Positions 1 through 6,238 of a stretch of DNA of 6,648 nt are shown here, in pieces (the first letter of the stretch is position 1; every line of letters starts with the position of its first letter). This DNA comes from Bacteroidales bacterium. Lineage in GTDB: Bacteria > Bacteroidota > Bacteroidia > Bacteroidales > VadinHA17. The position numbers and the translations under genes are program-made. Under the pieces are notes generated by a model, which had not been told where the DNA came from, made no database searches, and worked only from the letters and a program-made list of their open reading frames with translations. The stretch is taken from assembly GCA_022615595.1 (NCBI GenBank), contig JAKEGI010000011.1, positions 1-6,648 of the forward strand. Direction: 5' to 3'.

Positions 1-1
1 C

Positions 2-301
2 CGGATGGAAGCCGTGCCTCTGAGACAGAAATCGGAGACGGTAGAGGGACAGGCAGTGGCTGGCGGGGGACTGGGTGCGCATGTGTCAAACTTCCTCGAT
101 TGCATGTCAACCCGGAAACTACCGAATGCAGATGTGGCAATAGGTGCGCAGGTGGCAAAGATGACTCACCTGGCGAACGTCTCCTGCAGGCTGAAAAAAC
201 CGCTGACATGGGACACCAGCACCGGGCAGTTCGGGCAGAAAGAGGCCAATAACCTCATTAAACCATACTATAACGCACCGTGGAAATTTCCTAAGTATTA
301 A
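2..301 (+). CDS. Gfo/Idh/MocA family oxidoreductase, C-terminal end (5' partial)
   Basis: The frame is open from the window edge to a TAA at 299-301, so only the last 99 codons are seen and the start lies upstream. The visible part has the ending typical of Bacteroidota Gfo/Idh/MocA NAD(P)-dependent oxidoreductases: an HVSNFLDC segment, RKLPNADVAIG, a helix with THLANVSCRL, then LTWDTSTGQF, EANNLIKPYY and a final APWKFPKY. This region belongs to the C-terminal substrate-binding and oligomerisation domain; the Rossmann fold and catalytic Lys/His would be upstream. The family oxidises or reduces sugar hydroxyls, often at C3, using a nicotinamide cofactor. Many secreted Bacteroidota members carry a Tat signal, which cannot be judged here. 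The next gene starts 17 bases downstream on the same strand and encodes a DUF1080 protein, a common partner in 3-keto-glycoside metabolism. Family assignment is firm; the substrate is unknown. Confidence 0.85.
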   Translation, partial: RMEAVPLRQKSETVEGQAVAGGGLGAHVSNFLDCMSTRKLPNADVAIGAQVAKMTHLANVSCRLKKPLTWDTSTGQFGQKEANNLIKPYYNAPWKFPKY

Positions 302-318
302 CACATTATCCGAATACT

Positions 319-1034
319 ATGAAAAACAGAACATCAATTATAGCGCTGCTTGCAATAACATTGACAGGTTGTAATACTTCAGACTGGCAATATCTTTTCA
401 ATGGCAAGGATTTCGAAGGCTTTGTTCAGAGGGGAGGGCAGGCGCAATTCAGGGTCGGGGAGGGCGAAATGGCAGGGGTATCCACCCCTGCGACACCCAA
501 CAGTTTTATGTGCACAGAGGAAGAGTATTCTGATTTTATACTCGAGTTCGAAGTGAAGGTGGATACATTGCTCAACTCAGGCGTACAGATCAGGAGCCAT
601 GTGAATGATAACGGTACAGTCTTCGGTTACCAGATTGAAATTGACCCGACAGCCAGAGGCTGGAGCGGAGGCATTTATGACGAGGCAAGAAGAGGATGGC
701 TCTATCCTGTCACCCCGATGCGAAGATGGGGCGTGACGGTAACCGCACCCTTTCATCACTGTATGACCTGATACCTGCGGTAAACAAACGCTTTAACGGC
801 ATCGGACAATGGAATGCCGGCCACATTGTCTCAAAGGATGGTCATGTGGAACACTGGATGAACGGATTCAGGGTGGTTGAATACACCCGGGGAAGCGAAG
901 AGTTCCGCAATCTGGTCAGGGAGAGCAAATACAAGGACTTCGTCGGGTTCGGTGAAGCTGAGAAAGGCCACATCCTGCTCCAGGAGCATGGGAACGAGGT
1001 CTGCTTCCGCAGCATCAAAATACGGGAACTATAA
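319..1034 (+). pseudogene. DUF1080 (3-keto-disaccharide hydrolase-like) lipoprotein, split by a -1 frameshift
   Basis: The reading frame from ATG 319 runs to a premature TGA at 769-771, but the DUF1080 homology continues in another frame to TAA 1032-1034. The switch lies at the CCCC run 713-716. One added C gives a continuous 238-residue protein reading ...LYPVTPDAKMG across the join. Residues 1-18 are a lipoprotein signal with lipobox LTGC (Cys18). The jelly-roll/LamG-like DUF1080 domain follows: WQYLFNGKDFEGF (23-35), NSGVQIRSH (86-94), GYQIEIDP (103-110), SGGIYDEARRGWLYP (116-130), HWMNG (179-183) and GHILLQEHG (217-225). The family includes enzymes that cleave 3-keto-glycosides, which fits the oxidoreductase just upstream. 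The leader has no Shine-Dalgarno, as is usual in this phylum. The gene may be a recent pseudogene or may carry a sequencing or assembly error. If the sequence is right, the 150-residue product lacks the C-terminal strands and is probably inactive. Confidence 0.82.
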
Positions 1035-1063
1035 GTAACGACGCGCAACTTGCGCGTCGCTAC
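1035..1063. repeat. Near-perfect 14-bp inverted repeat between convergent genes (REP-like or bidirectional terminator)
   Basis: The left arm GTAACGACGCGCAA (1035-1048) and right arm TTGCGCGTCGCTAC (1050-1063) are complementary at 13 of 14 positions around one central C. The palindrome starts at the base after the DUF1080 stop codon and ends 10 bases before the stop of the convergent aldose epimerase. The stem is GC-rich and would fold in either transcript, so it could act as a terminator for both. Neither side has a clean T tract directly after the stem. The form GTAgCGACGCGCAA/TTGCGCGTCGcTAC resembles dispersed palindromic repeats found between genes in Bacteroidota. Only one copy is present here, so repeat status cannot be proved from this window. 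Confidence 0.7.
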
Positions 1064-1073
1064 AAGGGATTTA

Positions 1074-2201
1074 CTATTTTACACTGAACCTGTAAATCGT
1101 GCTCGAGAGGAACGGCTCCTCCGGTGTCAGAATGACCGAAGGGAAGGCCGGCTGGTTTGGACTGTCAGGAAAATGCTGCGTCTCGAGACAGAAGCCCGAA
1201 CGATAATTGTAAATCTTTCCTCCGGTTCCTGTCTGTGTCCCGTCAAGGAAATTACCTGTATAGAGTTGCACACCCGGCTGATCGGTGATGACCTCCAGAA
1301 CCCTTCCGGTTGACGGATCATACACAACTGCATCAACCTCCTCGGCATTATCAAGAACAAAATTGTGGTCATAGCCGCCCCCGAGAATAAGCTGGTCATA
1401 AGTATCCCCTATCCTCTCGCCAATGGGATGAGGAGTACGGAAATCGAACGGAGTGCCCTCTACCGGCCTCAGCTCACCGGTCGGTATCAGTGTTGAGTCA
1501 ACAGGAGTAAATGCTGAAGCTTTTATCATCACCTCATGATCAAGGATATCACCGTTGCCCGCCCCGTGCAGGTTGAAATAGGCATGATTGGTAATATTGA
1601 GAACCGTCTTCCTGTCAGTGGTGACCTTGTAGTCCATTATTATCTCGTTATCGTCAGTCCAGGTATAGACCACCTCAGCCACTATATTTCCCGGATAACC
1701 CTCCTCCATGTCAGGTTTATTGTAGGTGAACCGCACTGCCGGAAAGTCGGTATTTTTGAGCACCTGGGCATCCCAGACGCGGCTGTGCCAGCCTGTATTG
1801 CCACCGTGCAGGGCGTTGGGCCCGTTGTTTAGTGACAACGAATATTCAACACTGTCAATTGAGAATTTTCCTTTTGCAATACGGTTGGCATACTGTCCTA
1901 CCACCTTCCCGAAAGAAAGGTCACCTTTTTCGTAACCCCCGAAACTGTCGTACCCAAAGGTTACATTATCCCTGTTGCCATTACGGTCAGGAACAGTAAT
2001 CGCAACGATTGTGGCGCCGTAATTTGTAAGCTTTATGACATCCCCCTTTTTGTTGGTCATAGTGTAAAGGAAGACCTCCTTCCCGTTTAATGTTCCGAAC
2101 AGATCACTTTTAATCATCTCTTTAGTTTTAGCCTTGCAGCCCGACATCCCGGTTACCAAAACCGCAATGAGTGCCACTGTTAATAATTTTACCTTTTTCA
2201 T
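1074..2201 (-). CDS. Aldose 1-epimerase (mutarotase), lipoprotein
   Basis: This 375-residue GalM-family protein interconverts alpha and beta anomers of free aldoses. All five active-site positions of the family can be placed: Arg107 (YANRIAKG), His132 (NALHGG), the catalytic acid His206 (NITNHAYFN), Asp278 (GGYDHNF) and the catalytic base Glu340 (FCLETQHFPDSPN). Their spacing closely matches that of Lactococcus lactis GalM. Residues 1-22 form a lipoprotein signal with lipobox MSGC (Cys22), so the enzyme is anchored outside the cytoplasm, unlike classical cytosolic GalM. The ATG at 2201 gives the complete signal peptide; the leader is A-rich with no Shine-Dalgarno. It is the last gene of the - strand operon, 85 bases after GH127 B. 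In this setting it probably acts on L-arabinose released by the glycosidases before import. The product is certain as a mutarotase; arabinose preference is inferred from context. Confidence 0.93.
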   Translation of the reverse strand: MKKVKLLTVALIAVLVTGMSGCKAKTKEMIKSDLFGTLNGKEVFLYTMTNKKGDVIKLTNYGATIVAITVPDRNGNRDNVTFGYDSFGGYEKGDLSFGKVVGQYANRIAKGKFSIDSVEYSLSLNNGPNALHGGNTGWHSRVWDAQVLKNTDFPAVRFTYNKPDMEEGYPGNIVAEVVYTWTDDNEIIMDYKVTTDRKTVLNITNHAYFNLHGAGNGDILDHEVMIKASAFTPVDSTLIPTGELRPVEGTPFDFRTPHPIGERIGDTYDQLILGGGYDHNFVLDNAEEVDAVVYDPSTGRVLEVITDQPGVQLYTGNFLDGTQTGTGGKIYNYRSGFCLETQHFPDSPNQPAFPSVILTPEEPFLSSTIYRFSVK

Positions 2202-2286
2202 ATACTTTGTTTTTGATCTTTTCTGTTAGCGAAATTAGCAGATTATCCGGATGCTTCAATCATTAATTTAGCAGGCCCGGGGTCTG
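2202..2286 (-). other. 85-bp intercistronic gap with an imperfect inverted repeat; no clear promoter
   Basis: This gap separates GH127 B from the aldose epimerase and is wider than the other gaps in the operon. At 2269-2289 there is an imperfect stem (TAGCAGGCCC / GGGTCTGTTA), with 8 of 10 Watson-Crick pairs, that includes the stop codon of GH127 B. Its two mismatches would be G-U in a + strand RNA but A-C in the operon transcript. It is not followed by a T tract on the - strand, so it is a weak terminator or attenuator candidate. A short direct repeat TTAGCAG occurs at 2235-2241 and 2268-2274. I could not find a convincing Bacteroidota TAnnTTTG promoter box here, so co-transcription with the upstream genes is the default reading. 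Confidence 0.35.
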
Positions 2287-4266
2287 TTATACCTCTCCGT
2301 CTGCGTGCGGAAGCCAGACACTCATCTCCCCCTTGCCCCTGTTGTTCCATAGATAATAGGGGATAAGCAAAATCTCCCTGCCTTCACCTTTCATAACATG
2401 ACCCTCAGAGTCAACTGTTGTGTCATATGCATTGGTTTTAATTACCTGGGTGCCGTTCAGGAGGTCGGGGACAAACTCCGTCGTGAATTCAGGATGGCTG
2501 TCAATGACAAGTCCATGTATCTGTCTGTCAGGGTTATCAGGCCACTCTGCGCAAAACATCAGGGGTCCGCGCTGAACAGCAAACCTTCCGGTATCTTCCT
2601 TAATCCTTTCATCTGCAGTGACTGTTCTGACGGGCATGGGCAGCGAGAGTTCAACCAGGTCTCCTTTCTTCCATTTCCTGGTCACGCCAGCATAACCGTC
2701 AATTACTTCAGTTTGAAAACTCTCGCCGTTTATCTTCAGGCCGTATTCTTCATCAACAGGATCCGAAAATGTGTAGAGTCCGCCTGGTATGGCCTCGTTA
2801 TGCGCCCATCCCGGTATACGCAGACGGAGAGTGAAACGGCTATCATCAGCCGGATCAACTGTAAGAGTGACCTTCCCTTCCCATGGGTAATTTGTCTCCT
2901 GCGAGAGTTTTACCTCATTCTCTCCGATCCTTACGTCAGCCTGATTTGACGCATAAAGGTTTACATACAGATCCTTGTCTGTAACAGAATAGATATAACC
3001 TGGTATTGCCGGAATAAACCTGCAAATGTTTGAAGGGCAGCAGGCACAGCCAAACCAGGCTGAGCGCTGGTGACGGCCGTCAGACTCGAGCGGGTTGGGA
3101 TAGAAGAACCTGTCACCTGATAGGTTAACTCCTGAGAGCGCTCCGTTGTAAAGGGTCTTTTCCAGTATGTCAAAATACTTTCCCTCTCCATGCATCGAGA
3201 AGAGACGATGGTTGAAGAAGATGTTGCCAATTGAGGCACAGGTCTCACAGTAGGCAGTCATGTTAGGCAGGTTGTAGGGCTCGGAAAAACCTTCATTGCC
3301 GCCCGATGCACCAATGCCACCTGTGATGTACATTTTCCCGTAAACAAGATCTTCCCATATCCTGGTGATAGCATTTACGTATGCCTCGTCATCAAGGATG
3401 GCAGCAACATCAGCCATGCCTGAATACATATATGTTGCACGCACAGAGTGGCCTACGGCCTCAGTCTGCTCAGTCACCTTTTTATGACTCTGTGAATACT
3501 CTTCACCGTCGTCACGTGTTCCTCTGGCATCAAGGAAAAATTTTGCCAGGTCAAGGTAGCGCCTCTCTCCGGTAACCCGGTAGAGTTTCACAAGGCCAAT
3601 CTCTATCACCTGATGACCCGGATAACTGACGAACGCATCCCATCCGAAATCCCTGTCAACCAGGTCAGCCGATTTAATTGCGATATCGAGGAGGGTTCTC
3701 TTGCCAGTTGCCATGTAATGAGCGACAGCTGCCTCATAGGTATGGCCCAGATTGTAGAGCTCATGGCTCAGAATATTTGTCTTCTCCCACCTGCCTCCCT
3801 CTGCCCATTCATGTATCTTTCCATAGCCCATCTCAGCAATAGTACGGTTTGTATAGAGATACCCGTCATCCTCCTGGGCAAGTCCTATCTTATAAATGAG
3901 TGTGTCAAGGTAAGCCTCAAGCTCCGGATCAGGATAAGTCTGCAATGAATAGCTCGCCCCCTCAATGATCTTGACAACATCGGAGTCATCAAAGGGATAG
4001 AGTGTCTGAAACGCACCCGTGTCAAGCCCTCCGGCAATTTCGAAATTCTTAATGCGTCCGGTCGATTCACAGTATCCGAATGCTATGGGTATGGTGACAT
4101 TATGATTTGTAAGTATACGGGGAGCCCAGAAACTGTCAGTCATCTTCACAGAGGTGAAGGGCACTGGGATGATCGGATAGTTCTCATCACTGCTGCTGTC
4201 ACTGCAAGATGCCAGTAAATTAATTATCGCTGCCGTAAGCAACCATCTTCCTTTAGATGTCTTCAT
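2287..4266 (-). CDS. GH127 (DUF1680) glycosidase B, probable beta-L-arabinofuranosidase, lipoprotein
   Basis: This DUF1680 protein is full length for GH127 (659 residues from ATG 4266). Residues 1-21 form a lipoprotein signal with lipobox LASC (Cys21). The (alpha/alpha)6 catalytic domain carries the whole GH127 set known from Bifidobacterium HypBA1: acid/base Glu325 (GGNEGF), zinc ligands Glu341 and Cys343 (AYCETCAS), Cys407, nucleophile Cys409 and Cys410 (FGCACCPSN), plus conserved His168, His218 and His273. Beta-sandwich domains follow. The family retains the anomer and uses a zinc-bound cysteine nucleophile. An in-frame TTG at 4272 could add two residues, but ATG 4266 gives a normal signal peptide. 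It starts 10 bases after the stop of GH127 A, so the two are surely co-transcribed. After the lipid Cys comes SDSSSDE, an acidic stretch that may mark surface display. GH146, or another GH127 activity such as aceric acid removal from RG-II, cannot be excluded. Confidence 0.92.
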   Translation of the reverse strand: MKTSKGRWLLTAAIINLLASCSDSSSDENYPIIPVPFTSVKMTDSFWAPRILTNHNVTIPIAFGYCESTGRIKNFEIAGGLDTGAFQTLYPFDDSDVVKIIEGASYSLQTYPDPELEAYLDTLIYKIGLAQEDDGYLYTNRTIAEMGYGKIHEWAEGGRWEKTNILSHELYNLGHTYEAAVAHYMATGKRTLLDIAIKSADLVDRDFGWDAFVSYPGHQVIEIGLVKLYRVTGERRYLDLAKFFLDARGTRDDGEEYSQSHKKVTEQTEAVGHSVRATYMYSGMADVAAILDDEAYVNAITRIWEDLVYGKMYITGGIGASGGNEGFSEPYNLPNMTAYCETCASIGNIFFNHRLFSMHGEGKYFDILEKTLYNGALSGVNLSGDRFFYPNPLESDGRHQRSAWFGCACCPSNICRFIPAIPGYIYSVTDKDLYVNLYASNQADVRIGENEVKLSQETNYPWEGKVTLTVDPADDSRFTLRLRIPGWAHNEAIPGGLYTFSDPVDEEYGLKINGESFQTEVIDGYAGVTRKWKKGDLVELSLPMPVRTVTADERIKEDTGRFAVQRGPLMFCAEWPDNPDRQIHGLVIDSHPEFTTEFVPDLLNGTQVIKTNAYDTTVDSEGHVMKGEGREILLIPYYLWNNRGKGEMSVWLPHADGEV

Positions 4267-4276
4267 TTTCAAATGT

Positions 4277-6238
4277 TTATTTTGTTTTCATCCATACAAT
4301 CATTTCACCTCTGACCCTGTTGGCCCAGGTATAATAGGGTACCGCCTTAACCTGCTTCTCAGATCCGTCAGCCAGCAATGCATTGAACAGCACCACTCCT
4401 GTTCCACCCATATATTCGTTGTCAAATATATACTCCGGCATTGTTGCGGGATCAACTTTTATTTCCCTGACTTTACCGTTATCTGCCTCCTCAAGGCAAT
4501 AGACAATAGGTCCGACGCCAAGTGCCACCCTTCCGCTGTCAGCCGCGACCTCATCCCTGGCAACAATGTACCGCGGCTCCATTGGCAGTTGCAGAGTAAT
4601 CACATCCCCCTTTTTCCATTTTCTCTCAATGACCATGAAGCCATTTTTCTCCTCATAATCAAACTGTTTGCCGTTAACCTCCACAGCGGTGCTCCCTGTT
4701 GACGGAGTAATGTATCTGTAGAGCCCTCCGGCAAACGGTTCATCACCTGTCCATGCCGGAATGCGTATGCCAATACCAAAGATCTCCTCATCAGATGCAG
4801 GATTAACCTTTATCTCCACCTTCCCGCTCCAGGGATAGTCTGTCATCTGGCTGATGCTGACACCAACCGGACCTGATTCAAATGTTGCTTCGGAGCTGAT
4901 AAAAAGGTTGATGTTGATCTGATCTTCTGAAGCCGAGTAGATATACTGTTTCATGGCAGGCATGAACCGGGCAATATTAACAGGGCAGCATGAGCAGTCA
5001 AACCATCCGGCACGCTCAAAACTACCGTCTGACTCAAGAGGATTGGGGTAGAAGAAATGGCAGCCATCGATACCTATTCCTGAGATAAGACCGTTATAGA
5101 GAGTCCTTTCGAGCACATCAAGGTATTTTGACTCACCTGTCGCCCTGTAGAGGCGGTGACTCCAGAATACATTGGCTACAGAAGCGCATGTCTCTGTATA
5201 GGCTGTCATGTTGGGGAGCTCAAAGGGTTCGCCGAAGGCTTCCCCGTATTCTTTTGATCCTATCCCGCCGGTGATGTATATCTTCCCACCGGTGACATCG
5301 TCCCATAGTCTTTTCGAAGCCTCCAGGTACCTGTCGTCTCCCGTTGCCTCGGACAGGTCAGCCATTGCCGTGTACATATATGCTCCCCTGACGGCGTGAC
5401 CTACAGCCTCAGTCTGTTCAAGAACAGGCTTATGCATCTGGAGATAGACCGAGTCATTGTATACCCTGAACCTGCTCTCTTCGGGATGACGGACATAGTC
5501 TCCTCCCCTGCCTCTGACATCGAGAAAAAACCGGGCAAGATCGAGCCATCTTCTTTCGCCGGTGACACTGTAGAGTTTTATAAGTCCTATCTCAATCTCC
5601 TGGTGGCCCGGGGCTATCTCCCTCTTACCCCATCCGAATTCCTTCCCGACCAGAGCTGCATTTCTTAATGCCACATCGAGGAAAGTGTCAGTGCCGGTTG
5701 CAATATGGTGTGCCACAGCGGCTTCATACATATGGCCGACGTTATACAATTCATGGCTGACCCTTTCGTCGATCCATCTCTCTCGTCCTGCACCGGGAGC
5801 CATGTTCACCGGGTCGATTGTGCGCGTTGTATACAGATAGCCATCATCTTCCTGTGCAGCTGCGATCAGTGTCACGAGGCTGTCGACATAACTTCGCAAC
5901 TCCATGTCAGGTGTCTCCATGAGCGAAAAGCATGCTCCTTCAATGACCTTGAATACATCTGAGTCATTATATCTTTCGCCAATGTGTTTCCCCTCCATCA
6001 ACCCGCCGGCAACCGCAAAGTTGTCAATGCGGCCTGTAGCCTCGCACTGGCTGAAGACATAGGGGATGGTGACATCCCGGTTACGGTCTATTTTTGGTGT
6101 CCAGAAATTGTCCTTTATCCTGACCTCATCGGGAGAGGGCGTCTTCAGCCAGCCGCTCATATTCCTGTCAGTCTTGTTGCCCGCGCATGAGATTAGCATG
6201 AGAAGGAAAGGGGTTATGGTTAAAACTAAGCATTTCAT
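4277..6238 (-). CDS. GH127 (DUF1680) glycosidase A, probable beta-L-arabinofuranosidase, lipoprotein
   Basis: This 653-residue GH127 protein is close to the 658 of HypBA1. Residues 1-18 form a lipoprotein signal with lipobox LISC (Cys18). The catalytic set is complete: acid/base Glu333 (EYGEAF), zinc ligands Glu349 and Cys351 (AYTETCAS), Cys415, nucleophile Cys417 and Cys418 (FDCSCCPVN), and conserved His162, His212 and His281. The Glu-to-Glu spacing of 16 residues equals that of HypBA1. FFYPNPLESDG (395-405) is shared word for word with copy B. Compared with B it has 14 more residues in the loop at about 241-273 and 4 fewer near 142-160. The ATG start at 6238 overlaps the regulator stop as ATGA and is preceded by a strong Shine-Dalgarno. 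The segment after Cys18 (AGNKTDRN) lacks the early acidic cluster of copy B. Predicted role: release of L-arabinofuranose from glycans at the cell envelope. The exact linkage is not shown by the sequence. Confidence 0.92.
   Translation of the reverse strand: MKCLVLTITPFLLMLISCAGNKTDRNMSGWLKTPSPDEVRIKDNFWTPKIDRNRDVTIPYVFSQCEATGRIDNFAVAGGLMEGKHIGERYNDSDVFKVIEGACFSLMETPDMELRSYVDSLVTLIAAAQEDDGYLYTTRTIDPVNMAPGAGRERWIDERVSHELYNVGHMYEAAVAHHIATGTDTFLDVALRNAALVGKEFGWGKREIAPGHQEIEIGLIKLYSVTGERRWLDLARFFLDVRGRGGDYVRHPEESRFRVYNDSVYLQMHKPVLEQTEAVGHAVRGAYMYTAMADLSEATGDDRYLEASKRLWDDVTGGKIYITGGIGSKEYGEAFGEPFELPNMTAYTETCASVANVFWSHRLYRATGESKYLDVLERTLYNGLISGIGIDGCHFFYPNPLESDGSFERAGWFDCSCCPVNIARFMPAMKQYIYSASEDQININLFISSEATFESGPVGVSISQMTDYPWSGKVEIKVNPASDEEIFGIGIRIPAWTGDEPFAGGLYRYITPSTGSTAVEVNGKQFDYEEKNGFMVIERKWKKGDVITLQLPMEPRYIVARDEVAADSGRVALGVGPIVYCLEEADNGKVREIKVDPATMPEYIFDNEYMGGTGVVLFNALLADGSEKQVKAVPYYTWANRVRGEMIVWMKTK

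Noticed and set aside
696..1034. A separate 112-residue gene starting at ATG 696
   Set aside because: Its first 20 or so residues overlap the upstream DUF1080 frame and are not conserved; the rest is the missing C-terminus of DUF1080, so it is half of a frameshifted gene.
1050..1313. An 87-codon open frame on the + strand overlapping the palindrome and the end of the epimerase
   Set aside because: It starts inside the palindrome and reads antisense through conserved epimerase codons, including the Glu340 motif, so it is a shadow.
2398..2949. A 183-codon open frame on the + strand opposite GH127 B
   Set aside because: It lies wholly antisense to a firmly identified glycosidase, has no recognisable domain, and its composition reflects the complement of the real codons.
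3613..3948. A 111-codon open frame on the + strand opposite GH127 B
   Set aside because: It is another antisense shadow without recognisable motifs.
4270..4272. TTG at 4272 as the start of GH127 B
   Set aside because: It only adds Met-Lys before an ATG at 4266 that already gives a normal lipoprotein signal; there is no Shine-Dalgarno favouring TTG.
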